Below, piece after piece: positions 1 to 5,649 of a stretch of DNA of 8,721 nt (its first letter is position 1; each line of letters starts with the position of its first letter). Location: the NCBI GenBank assembly GCA_036389715.1, contig DASVWH010000228.1, positions 1 through 8,721 on the forward strand, in the 5' to 3' direction. The position numbers were made by a program, and so were the translations under genes. Source of the DNA: DASVWH01 sp036389715 (GTDB lineage Bacteria; Acidobacteriota; Blastocatellia; Pyrinomonadales; Pyrinomonadaceae). The notes under the pieces are model-generated. The model was given only the letters and a program-made list of their open reading frames with translations, was not told where the DNA came from and did no database searches.

Positions 1-99
1 CCACGGCCTGCCGCGTCGGTCGTCGCGGCGTGGCAGTTCAGGTATCATGGGTTTGATAAGCGCCCATTGTTCATCAGTTAGTTCTTCTCGTCGTGCCAT
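1..99 (-). CDS. IS5-family transposase, N-terminal fragment (cut by window edge)
   Basis: Reading the minus strand from an ATG at 99 gives 33 uninterrupted codons to the window edge. The protein starts MARREELTDEQWALIKPMIP and continues into an Arg/Asp/Gly-rich stretch ending GRPW. This is the typical opening of IS5-family transposases (DUF4096 helical N-terminal domain, 'LTDEQWALIKPLLP...GRP'). The DDE catalytic domain would lie to the left, outside the window, so it cannot be judged whether the element is intact. The start codon lies about 36 bases inside the presumed IS end, a normal distance for this family. The region is AT-richer than the genes to its right, consistent with acquired DNA. 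Confidence 0.85.
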   Translation of the reverse strand, partial: MARREELTDEQWALIKPMIPELPRRDDRRGRPW

Positions 100-135
100 G
101 TCGAAAGCTTAGCACGACTATTTATGAGACCGCTT
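1..135 (-). mobile_element. IS5-family insertion sequence, one end only
   Basis: The transposase start at 99 is followed outward by a short non-coding stretch. Read inward from the presumed tip, this stretch begins AAGCGGTCTCATAAATAG, which is plausible as an IS5-group terminal inverted repeat. It is flanked at 136-139 by CTAG, which fits the CTAR/CTAG target duplications made by IS5-type elements. The other terminus lies outside the window, so neither the inverted repeat pairing nor the duplication can be verified; the boundary at 135 is inferred. Confidence 0.6.
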
Positions 136-282
136 CTAGTAAAACTATACCTTAACTATAAAGAGTCGAAGAAAGTTGATCGGTATGGCAATCAGTTCCG
201 GTATCGAGCTAAGGTTGATGATGCTAAAGGAGCGAAGCAAGCACGATGGGCATGGGACGTATTACTTGTCGCACAGCCTTAA
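136..282 (+). pseudogene. 3' remnant of a gene interrupted by the IS, RHS-like C-terminal tail
   Basis: An open frame on the plus strand runs out of the presumed IS end through 282 (TAA at 280-282). It translates to LVKLYLNYKESKKVDRYGNQ followed by FRYRAKVDDAKGAKQARWAW and DVLLVAQP. There is no upstream start or ribosome site of its own apart from an ATG at 124 inside the IS tip. A terminator follows 24 bases after the stop. This is what the 3' end of a gene cut by an insertion would look like. From memory, the pattern 'YGNxFRYRAKVxDxxGAxxxRWAWDVxLV' resembles the extreme C-terminus of RHS-repeat-like secreted proteins in Acidobacteriota; that family assignment is tentative. The N-terminal part, if it survives, would lie beyond the IS to the left. 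Confidence 0.5.
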
Positions 283-305
283 TGCATTGTTATTTAAGAT
301 ACTGT

Positions 306-330
306 AAAGCCCTCTGACTTGGAGGGCTTT
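306..330. terminator. Symmetrical intrinsic terminator between the gene remnant and tRNA-Leu
   Basis: A perfect 9-bp stem pairs AAAGCCCTC (306-314) with GAGGGCTTT (322-330) around a 7-base loop. The stem ends in A/T runs on both sides, so it can act in both directions: after the plus-strand remnant ending at 282, and after the minus-strand tRNA ending at 407. The U-tract is short (three Ts, then CATCTATTCT), so strength is uncertain. Confidence 0.75.
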
Positions 331-406
331 CATCTATTCTACTTCCGATTCCGACTTGCCCGGCAACTCAGGAGCACCTCTCACCAAAATTGTAAGTTGT
401 TGATAA

Positions 407-490
407 TGCCGGAGGTCGGACTCGAACCGACATGAGTGTGACCTCGCCAGATTTTGAGTCTGGTGCGTATACCGATTTCGCCACTCCGGC
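407..490 (-). tRNA. tRNA-Leu, anticodon CAA
   Basis: The minus strand from 490 to 407 folds as a class II tRNA. The acceptor stem pairs GCCGGAG with CTCCGGC plus discriminator A. The anticodon arm is CCAGA-CTCAAAA-TCTGG, giving anticodon CAA, which reads the Leu codon UUG. A long variable arm containing GAG...CTC follows, then a T arm GTCGG-TTCGAGT-CCGAC. The long variable arm and discriminator A fit leucine identity. The gene is 84 bases; the 3' CCA is not encoded (the next bases are TTA) and must be added by the nucleotidyltransferase. It has its own promoter immediately upstream and a shared terminator downstream, so it appears to be a single-gene transcript. Confidence 0.95.
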
Positions 491-502
491 TTAAGAAATC
501 CA

Positions 503-531
503 ATAATAAGGGGAGTTCCGAGCAGCGTCAA
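503..531 (-). promoter_or_regulatory. Promoter of tRNA-Leu
   Basis: On the minus strand, TTGACG (531-526) and TATTAT (508-503) are separated by exactly 17 bases, which is a near-consensus housekeeping-sigma promoter. Transcription would begin near 496, a few bases upstream of the mature tRNA 5' end at 490. This is the strongest promoter match in the window and fits a stable-RNA gene. Confidence 0.8.
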
Positions 532-1020
532 CTGCCGAAAAAGTCCGGTCCTGTCCTAATGTCTTCGTGCTTTGATACGGTTGCAATGTTTTGATGGAGA
601 TCATCTTACCGTCGCCGTTTCGCCAAACATTCCCGGCCGTGTCATATCCCGTTCGCTGCGGCCTGCGTTGTTGCAGCAGGTCTGTCTCGCCGGATACCCG
701 CTCGCTTATTCCTAAATCAACTCGCCGCCCGGCGCATGTCAATCTGCGATGAAAGACGCCATCCTCGTGGCCGTAGGCACCCTTTCTGGTTATGACGATC
801 TGCGGTCGGCATGGGACCGCATCGAACACGACAATGCTATCGCCGTCTGTTTTTTGTTGAGAATGGTTGCGCCTGCCTATCAGCGGCGGGCTCTTTTAAT
901 GTATGGTCCAATCATGTATGGTGTAATGTATGGTCCAACGCAGCGGCTTGGCGGCTCTGAAAAAGAGGTCCGAGAACCGTCGAGACGTTTCGTCTTATAG
1001 TCGGGAGACTTAAAAATCCG
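532..1020. other. Long region without a convincing gene
   Basis: About 490 bases without a convincing gene. A plus-strand frame (749-1000) has no ribosome site and no recognisable family. A minus-strand frame is open from about 895 to 491 and contains GYDTAGNVWRNGDGK, which recalls an RHS/YD-repeat unit, but the rest is unrecognised and it runs straight through the tRNA promoter. At most it holds the wreck of an RHS-type gene. The region also carries the triplicated ATGTATGGT motif. No clear promoter for the 1029 gene was found. Confidence 0.5.
898..938. repeat. Short direct repeats (ATGTATGGT, three copies)
   Basis: The 14-mer AATGTATGGTCCAA occurs perfectly at 898-911 and 925-938. A third, partial copy ATGTATGGT (914-922) sits between them. 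The array lies about 90 bases upstream of the secreted-protein gene at 1029. Such closely spaced direct repeats could be operator sites or slippage products; the sequence alone does not decide. Confidence 0.7.
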
Positions 1021-1028
1021 GGAGAAAA

Positions 1029-1457
1029 ATGAGAATCAAAATCGTCCTGCTAGTCGCGCTCTTTGTGGCGCTCAACTCGATTGGCTTTGCCCAGGGGAAA
1101 ACAAAAAAGACCGCCGTCACGCCGAGATTCACCGGCGCGCCCGAAAAGCAGAAAGCGGCCTTCAAATCCTTTATCATTAAGAACATCGGCAGGCGTGTTT
1201 ACCTCAAACTGACGTTCAGTGAAGAAGAACCCCACGCTTATAGAAGCCAATTCGCCGACCCGGTTTTCAGCGTTGACAGATTCGCTTACTCCTTCGAGTG
1301 CGGCGACAGAGAGTCGGAGACCGAATGGACTGCCAGGTGCAAGAAATTGAATTGGGACGCTTCGAGCAGAACTATCAGCGGCTATTTCAAAGTCAGCGAA
1401 CCGGACCCGAAAGTTATGCGGACGAACCGCTCGTTCTATCTCACGCCGACGAAATAA
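1029..1457 (+). CDS. Small secreted protein of unknown function
   Basis: A 142-residue protein with no family I recognise. Residues 1-22 form a clear signal peptide: basic MRIK, hydrophobic core IVLLVALFVALNSIGF, and likely cleavage after A21 or Q22. The mature part is lysine-rich at its start (GKTKKT), then a predicted soluble, mainly beta domain. It has exactly two cysteines, C91 and C104, which could form a disulfide after export. The start is supported by GGGAG (1020-1024), four bases upstream of ATG. The gene stands alone: a long gene-poor stretch precedes it and a strong terminator follows about 120 bases after the stop. Product probably periplasmic or surface-exposed. Coding nature is supported by signal peptide, ribosome site and terminator, not by homology. 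Confidence 0.75.
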   Translation: MRIKIVLLVALFVALNSIGFAQGKTKKTAVTPRFTGAPEKQKAAFKSFIIKNIGRRVYLKLTFSEEEPHAYRSQFADPVFSVDRFAYSFECGDRESETEWTARCKKLNWDASSRTISGYFKVSEPDPKVMRTNRSFYLTPTK

Positions 1458-1577
1458 GAGGTCTCAAGCAGACACTCCGGGGCCATCATCGCCGCCTCTC
1501 AATGGCGTCCGGCCGGTCAGAGAGGAATTCGACCTACCGGGCAGGCAAGCAAGCCGACAGGCAGCGACCGCAAATAA

Positions 1578-1626
1578 GAACAGGCGCAGAGCAATCCGGT
1601 CTTGCTCTGCGCCTGTTCGCTTTTTA
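1578..1626 (+). terminator. Strong intrinsic terminator after the secreted-protein gene
   Basis: A perfect 16-bp stem (1578-1593 pairing with 1603-1618) with a 9-base loop is followed by GC and then a run of Ts (1621-1625). The stem is GC-rich and unusually long, so it should stop transcription from the 1029 gene efficiently and insulate the response-regulator gene downstream. Confidence 0.9.
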
Positions 1627-1691
1627 TTTAATTCCGCGTGACCTCAACCTTCGATTCTCCTGCCGACATTGCTTCGACCGATAAATGTTGA

Positions 1692-1721
1692 TTGCCAAGC
1701 GCGATAGGGAGATTGTAGAAT
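1692..1721 (+). promoter_or_regulatory. Candidate promoter of the HD-GYP response regulator
   Basis: TTGCCA (1692-1697) and TAGAAT (1716-1721) are separated by 18 bases. Transcription would start near 1728 and give a leader of about 130 bases. It lies just after the strong terminator, as expected for an independent transcription unit. A sigma-70-type element in a GC-rich genome is only moderately reliable. Confidence 0.5.
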
Positions 1722-1821
1722 ACCTGTGCCTGTCGAGCGGCGCTTGCAGTTCACGGCGCGTCGCTCCTTACTTGACCCCTTAAAACGCTCTCACGCCCCC
1801 GGAATAATCGTCGGTTTCTGT

Positions 1822-1850
1822 CGGATAGGCTCCGCGCGAGCCTGAATCCG
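1822..1850 (+). promoter_or_regulatory. Hairpin in the leader of the HD-GYP gene
   Basis: CGGAT (1822-1826) pairs with ATCCG (1846-1850), and GGCTC (1828-1832) with GAGCC (1838-1842), giving ten base pairs with a small asymmetric internal loop and a CGCGC apical loop. It ends one base before the likely ribosome site AGGTGG (1852-1857), so it could affect translation initiation. It does not match a known c-di-GMP riboswitch as far as I can see. Confidence 0.4.
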
Positions 1851-1857
1851 CAGGTGG

Positions 1858-3003
1858 ATGGAAGCCATGCCCGAAGCGAGCGATAAGCGCGCGCGTCTGC
1901 TGATTACCGACGACGAGTTGGAGATCAGAGATGTGCTTTACGAGCTGCTAAGTAGCGAGTACGAGTGTGCCGCGGTCCCTTCGGCCGAGGACGCGCTGGC
2001 CCTCCTGCGTGTGACGCCCTTCGATTTAATCATCAGCGACATCACGATGGGCGGGATGAGCGGACTGGAGATGATCCCGCCCGTGCTCCAACTCGCGCCC
2101 GAAACGGTCGTCGTCATGGTCAGCGGGATGCAGACCATCGAGAGCGCCATCGAAGCCCTCCGGCTCGGCGCATTCGATTACATCATGAAGCCCTTCGATC
2201 TGAGGCAGGTCGAGGCGGCGGTTAAGCGTGCGCTTGAGCATCACGAGCTGCGCGCCGCCAAGCGCCGTTACGAAAACCAGCTCGAAGAACTGGTCGAGCA
2301 GCGGACGGCCGAGCTTGACCGCGCGCTCAATTCGCTCGAAGACGCTTACCGGACGACGCTCAAGGCGCTGACGGCCGCGCTCGAAACCAGGGACGCCGAA
2401 ACGCACGGACATTCGGAGCGGGTCGTGACTTTCAGCCTCCGGCTGGGCCGCGAACTCGGCCTCGACAAGGAGCAGATGAAGTCCCTGGAGTTCGGCTCGC
2501 TGCTGCACGACATAGGCAAGATCGGCGTGCCGGACGCCATCCTGCGTAAGCCCGCCGGGTTGACCGAAGACGAGTGGGTCAGGATGCGCGAGCATCCGCT
2601 GCACGGACAGCAGATTTTGCGTGAGATAGAGTTTCTCGACGGCGCATCGCGCGTCGTCGCGCAGCATCACGAGCGCTGGGACGGCACGGGCTACCCGCTC
2701 GGCCTGCGCGGCGAAGAGATAGACCTCAACGCGCGCATCTTTGCCGTCGCAGATGCTTTCGACGCCATGATTAGCGACCGCGTCTACCGCGCGGGCAGGC
2801 CCTACGAAGCGGCCGCCGAGGAGCTGGAAAGATGCGCCGGACAGCAGTTTGACCCGCGCGTCGTGACGGCTTTTCATCGTATCCCGCGCGAGGATTGGGA
2901 CGAGCTGCGCCGCCGCTCGCTGATGAAAAAGAGAGAGAAGCTGGCCTCGCATCTCCCGCCGGGCCGCCTGCTGGAATCCAGGCTCGGCGCGCTCCCGAGC
3001 TAA
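1858..3003 (+). CDS. Response regulator with HD-GYP c-di-GMP phosphodiesterase domain
   Basis: A 381-residue two-domain protein of the RpfG type. Residues 12-128 are a CheY-like receiver with acidic pair D18/D19, phospho-acceptor D61, switch residue S89 and K111. Residues 130-170 are charged and helical, probably a signalling coiled coil. Residues 170-345 are an HD-GYP domain with all hallmark motifs: HGHSER (183-188), the HD pair H217-D218 in HDIGK, H246 and H249, HHERWDGTGYP (270-280), and D302 in a VADAFDAM block. The protein should hydrolyse c-di-GMP when phosphorylated by a histidine kinase, which is not encoded here. A basic tail (346-381) matches no domain I know. AGGTGG (1852-1857) touches the first ATG but is 9 bases from the ATG at 1867, so translation may begin there (MPEASD). 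Convergent with the VWFA gene. Confidence 0.93.
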   Translation: MEAMPEASDKRARLLITDDELEIRDVLYELLSSEYECAAVPSAEDALALLRVTPFDLIISDITMGGMSGLEMIPPVLQLAPETVVVMVSGMQTIESAIEALRLGAFDYIMKPFDLRQVEAAVKRALEHHELRAAKRRYENQLEELVEQRTAELDRALNSLEDAYRTTLKALTAALETRDAETHGHSERVVTFSLRLGRELGLDKEQMKSLEFGSLLHDIGKIGVPDAILRKPAGLTEDEWVRMREHPLHGQQILREIEFLDGASRVVAQHHERWDGTGYPLGLRGEEIDLNARIFAVADAFDAMISDRVYRAGRPYEAAAEELERCAGQQFDPRVVTAFHRIPREDWDELRRRSLMKKREKLASHLPPGRLLESRLGALPS

Positions 3004-3030
3004 AAGGGCCGGAGCAGCCTTGCGACGCCG

Positions 3031-3069
3031 AAAAGCGCCCGTGCATCTCTTTTGCGCAGGCGCTTTTTT
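3031..3069. terminator. Terminator between convergent HD-GYP and VWFA genes
   Basis: AAAAGCGCC (3031-3039) pairs with GGCGCTTTT (3059-3067) around a 19-base loop, and six Ts (3064-3069) follow on the plus strand. On the minus strand the hairpin is followed by a four-T run, so it may also end the VWFA transcript, whose stop codon is at 3117. Confidence 0.75.
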
Positions 3070-3116
3070 CACGGCCGCGGGCAGGAGTCCCGCCGGGTAA
3101 ACCACGTCTGGAACGT

Positions 3117-4268
3117 TTACTGGCCAGCGCCCGCGATATAGCCGCGGCGCGAGCGCAGCCGCAGGCCCTGCTTGCGCGCAGCGACCTCTATGCGGCGATA
3201 CTCTCCCGCTTTGGCCGAGGAGAGCGGGCGCTTCGGCGTATAGGTCACGACGTACTGCGCGCCGATGTCCCTGGCCACTAAATCGCCCTGCGCGAGCATC
3301 TCTTCGTCGGACGCAGGGAGGGCGATCTGGCCGCCGGTCTCCTCCGCCAGTGCGAGCAGCCGCTGCTCGTTGGCCTTCGTCCCTTCCGCATATTTCTTGT
3401 ACCAGCGGCGCATCGCGCGGTCGGTGTCAATCGCCATCACGGTGTAAGAGGGCGAGCGGTTAATCTCCGACGGCATGGAGGGATTAGCGGCCCCGATGGC
3501 CGGGTCCTGCTGTCTGCCGCTGCCCCTGGAAAAGATGCCCCGACCGCGCTGCGCAATTGCCTCGCGGACGAGCCGCGTGTAGCTGATGACGTGAACGGTC
3601 GCCTGGGCCGCGATCAACTGCCTGACGGCGTCGCTGTAAGCCACGCGGCCGCCGGGCGTCTCGATGCCGTCGGTAATCAGCACGACGTGACGCGTCCCCT
3701 GCGGCCTCTCCTTGAGCAGCTCGGCCGCGGCGACCATTGCCTCCGAGAGCCGCCCGCGCTTGCCCCCGTAGAGCTTGGTCCTGAGCAGCCGCGGAATGCC
3801 CGCGAACTCGCCTGTCCAGTTCTGCATGAGATTAACGCCGTTGCCGAATTGCAGGATGGCCGCCTCGTCGCCTTTGCGCAGGTGCGAGAGCAGGCGCGCG
3901 GCGATCGCGCGCGTCGTGTCTGTCCTCTTCGCCAGGGTTATCTGGTTGTCCACGTCGAGCACGAGGAGGACGCTGGCCGGGATGTGACGGATGGACCTGA
4001 TCTGCTGCGAGACGCCGTCTTCGAGGACGAGAATATCGTCAAGCTCAAGCGTCGGGTCGAAGTGCCCGTAATCATCGAAGGCGACGACGGGCAGGCGTAC
4101 TTCCTCCGTGAAGACCTTGAGCGGCTCCTGCTCTTCACGTTGAAGCGGGGACGGCTCCGGCGTCGGAGCGGCGGCGGCTGGCCTCGTTTCCTGCGCGTCG
4201 AGCCGAAGCGCGGCCCCGCAGAACAGGAAGACGAAGATGAAAAATGAAAGCATCCGGCGCGACGGCAT
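3117..4268 (-). CDS. Secreted VWFA-related protein (acidobacterial family)
   Basis: A 383-residue exported protein. Residues 1-25 are a signal peptide (MPSRRM then a Phe/Leu-rich core, probable cleavage LDA|QE). A Pro/Ala/Glu-rich linker (about 27-48) precedes a small beta-domain (VFTEEVRLPVVAFDDYGHF) and then a von Willebrand A fold (about 98-345). The layout matches the VWFA-related family common in Acidobacteriota (TIGR03436). The metal site (MIDAS) is degenerate: the DxSxS position reads DVDNQ (105-109), the usual threonine region reads GGKRGRLSEA, and only D200 in LITDG is kept, so classical metal-dependent ligand binding is doubtful. A Gly/Arg/Ser-rich insert (about 240-272) interrupts the domain. 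GAGG lies about 8 bases upstream of the ATG. It lies 107 bases downstream of pta on the same strand, so read-through is possible. Ligand unknown. Confidence 0.88.
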   Translation of the reverse strand: MPSRRMLSFFIFVFLFCGAALRLDAQETRPAAAAPTPEPSPLQREEQEPLKVFTEEVRLPVVAFDDYGHFDPTLELDDILVLEDGVSQQIRSIRHIPASVLLVLDVDNQITLAKRTDTTRAIAARLLSHLRKGDEAAILQFGNGVNLMQNWTGEFAGIPRLLRTKLYGGKRGRLSEAMVAAAELLKERPQGTRHVVLITDGIETPGGRVAYSDAVRQLIAAQATVHVISYTRLVREAIAQRGRGIFSRGSGRQQDPAIGAANPSMPSEINRSPSYTVMAIDTDRAMRRWYKKYAEGTKANEQRLLALAEETGGQIALPASDEEMLAQGDLVARDIGAQYVVTYTPKRPLSSAKAGEYRRIEVAARKQGLRLRSRRGYIAGAGQ

Positions 4269-4375
4269 GTGCGTACCTCACAGAAGAAAGAAAATCCTGA
4301 TGAATCGGACGCAGGTTGGATGCCGTTTGAGCGGCGCGCGCGTTGCCCGCCGGACCGTTATTCGCTGGCCGGTTA

Positions 4376-5386
4376 TTACGCCCGGGCTTTGCGGGCCTGC
4401 GCCTGAACGGCCGTAATTGCAACGGCATCAACGATATCCTCTGCCTTGCAGCCGCGCGAGAGATCGTTGGCGGGGCGGTCCAGCCCTTGCAGGATGGGGC
4501 CGATGGCGGTCGCGCCCGCCAGCCGCTCCGTCAGCTTGTAGGCGATATTGCCCGCCTGTAAGTCTGGAAAGATGAGGACGTTGGCGCGCCCGGCGACGGT
4601 CGAGCCGGGGGCTTTCGATTCCGCGATGGCCGGAACGAGCGCCGCGTCGGCCTGCAACTCGCCGTCTATCTCCAGCTCCGGCAGGCGCGCGCGAACCGTC
4701 CGCGTGGCCTCTACGACCTTGTCTACGAGCTTATGTTTGGCGCTGCCCTTGGTTGAGAATGAGAGCATGGCGACGCGCGGCTCCGTGTCGAGCAGGGCGC
4801 GGCAGCTTTCGGCCGAGGCGATGGCTATCTCGGCCAGCTCAGCGGCCGAAGGCTCTATGACGACGCCGCAATCGGCGTAGATCAACGCGCCCTGATGCCC
4901 GAACCCCTCGCCGGGCAGCGCCATCACGAAGAAGCTGGACACGAGCTTGAAGCCGGGGCGGACGCCGATGCAGTGGAGCGCGGCGCGAACCGTGTGCGCC
5001 GTCGTGTTGGTCGCACCCGCCACCGAGCCGTCGGCGCGTCCCATCCGCACCATCAGGTTAGCGTAATAGAGCGGGTCCTGGACGCTGATGCGAGCCTCGT
5101 CGGGCATCATCCCCTTGGCGCGTCGCAGCTCGTGATAGAGCGCCGCCATCTTGTCGAAATCCGCCGCCCGCCGGTGGTCTATCACTTCGACGCCGCCCAG
5201 GTCCGCGCGCTCACGCTCGGCTGCGGCGCGAATCTTCTCTTCGCTGCCGAGGATAGTGACGCGCGCAAGACGCTGGCGCGCACAGATTCCGGCCGCCACG
5301 ACCGTGCGCGGGTCTTCACCTTCGGGCAGGACTATGTGTTGCAGGTCGGCGGCCGCGCGGCGGCGCAATTCTTCGAGGATGTTCAT
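4376..5386 (-). CDS. pta: Phosphate acetyltransferase
   Basis: A 336-residue protein, the full length of the short single-domain phosphate acetyltransferases (PTA_PTB fold). It interconverts acetyl-CoA plus phosphate with acetyl phosphate plus CoA, normally together with acetate kinase in acetate and overflow metabolism. Visible signatures are IVLPEGEDPRT (18-28), the DPLYYANLMVRMGRADG block (104-120), VAGATNTTAHTVRAAL (122-137), and the C-terminal ANDLSRGCKAEDIV (307-319). S310, R311 and D317 there align with the catalytic Ser, Arg and Asp known from the Methanosarcina enzyme. No acetate kinase gene is in the window. The start MNILEELRRRA fits the family, but no Shine-Dalgarno motif precedes it: the bases upstream are a repeat tract. 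A promoter candidate lies at 5477-5505. Confidence 0.95.
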   Translation of the reverse strand: MNILEELRRRAAADLQHIVLPEGEDPRTVVAAGICARQRLARVTILGSEEKIRAAAERERADLGGVEVIDHRRAADFDKMAALYHELRRAKGMMPDEARISVQDPLYYANLMVRMGRADGSVAGATNTTAHTVRAALHCIGVRPGFKLVSSFFVMALPGEGFGHQGALIYADCGVVIEPSAAELAEIAIASAESCRALLDTEPRVAMLSFSTKGSAKHKLVDKVVEATRTVRARLPELEIDGELQADAALVPAIAESKAPGSTVAGRANVLIFPDLQAGNIAYKLTERLAGATAIGPILQGLDRPANDLSRGCKAEDIVDAVAITAVQAQARKARA

Positions 5387-5391
5387 AGAGG

Positions 5392-5430
5392 GTTTTCAGA
5401 GTTTTCAGTCTTCAGTTTTCAGTTTTCGGC
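5392..5430 (-). repeat. Heptad repeat tract (ACTGAAA unit) upstream of pta
   Basis: Read on the minus strand, the tract begins GCCGAAAACTGAAAACTGAA, continues GACTGAAAAC, and ends TCTGAAAAC, that is, slightly imperfect ACTGAAA heptads. It ends five bases before the pta ATG, where a ribosome site would normally be. A near-identical tract in inverted orientation lies at 5592-5626. Confidence 0.85.
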
Positions 5431-5476
5431 AGTTATCAATTGAGCCGTTGGATGCATATGTCTCGCGTGTGTGCGG

Positions 5477-5505
5477 AGTCTAACCGAGGGCGGACGAGAG
5501 GACAA
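5477..5505 (-). promoter_or_regulatory. pta: Candidate pta promoter
   Basis: On the minus strand TTGTCC (5505-5500) and TAGACT (5482-5477) are spaced by exactly 17 bases. The start would be near 5470, giving a leader of about 85 bases that includes the heptad repeat. Each box matches consensus at four of six positions. Confidence 0.45.
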
Positions 5506-5509
5506 GCTA

Positions 5510-5538
5510 TTAACGCTGCGGCCCGTCCAGGCTAAATT
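5510..5538 (+). promoter_or_regulatory. Weak candidate promoter of the DUF1232 gene
   Basis: TTAACG (5510-5515) and TAAATT (5533-5538) are separated by 17 bases on the plus strand. It would be divergent from, and directly adjacent to, the pta promoter and give a leader of about 105 bases containing the second heptad tract. The match is weak. Confidence 0.3.
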
Positions 5539-5591
5539 TGCGGCTTCGATATTCGATTTCCTGTTATGCTGTTTGCCGGAAACCAACAACA

Positions 5592-5626
5592 GTTGCCGAA
5601 ACTGAAAACTGAAAACTGAAAACTGA
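5592..5626 (+). repeat. Heptad repeat tract (ACTGAAA unit) upstream of the DUF1232 gene
   Basis: The plus strand reads GTTGCCGAAACTGAAAACTG and continues with two more perfect heptads to ACTGA. It is almost identical to the minus-strand tract at 5392-5430, including the leading GCCG, differing mainly by one A indel and one A/G change. It ends 23 bases before the ATG at 5650, leaving room for the ribosome site GGGGAG (5640-5645). Confidence 0.85.
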
Positions 5627-5649
5627 TTACTATTCAGGCGGGGAGAAAG

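Noticed and set aside
334..531. A minus-strand frame across tRNA-Leu and its promoter.
   Set aside because: It overlaps a complete tRNA gene; no protein gene is expected there.
749..1000. A plus-strand frame of 83 codons before the secreted-protein gene.
   Set aside because: No ribosome site, no recognisable family, and its MYG repeats simply translate the ATGTATGGT DNA repeats.
1298..1684. A plus-strand frame overlapping the secreted-protein gene and its terminator.
   Set aside because: It runs through the whole terminator hairpin and is an alternative-frame reading of the 1029 gene.
1728..1857. A c-di-GMP riboswitch in front of the HD-GYP gene.
   Set aside because: The leader has a hairpin, but I see none of the conserved GEMM-type sequence elements.
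2026..3105. A 359-codon open frame on the minus strand opposite the HD-GYP gene.
   Set aside because: The plus-strand protein has all receiver and HD-GYP motifs; the antisense product is low-complexity, Ala/Arg/Leu-rich and matches nothing. Long antisense frames are expected in GC-rich genes.
3591..4247. A 218-codon plus-strand frame opposite the VWFA gene.
   Set aside because: It is the antisense shadow of a gene with a clear signal peptide, ribosome site and family match.
4895..5443. A plus-strand frame opposite the 5' half of pta.
   Set aside because: Antisense shadow; pta is unambiguous and the frame runs on into the repeat tract and leader.
5392..5626. A CRISPR array made of the ACTGAAA repeats.
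   Set aside because: The units are seven-base tandem repeats without spacers, and the two tracts are in opposite orientation.
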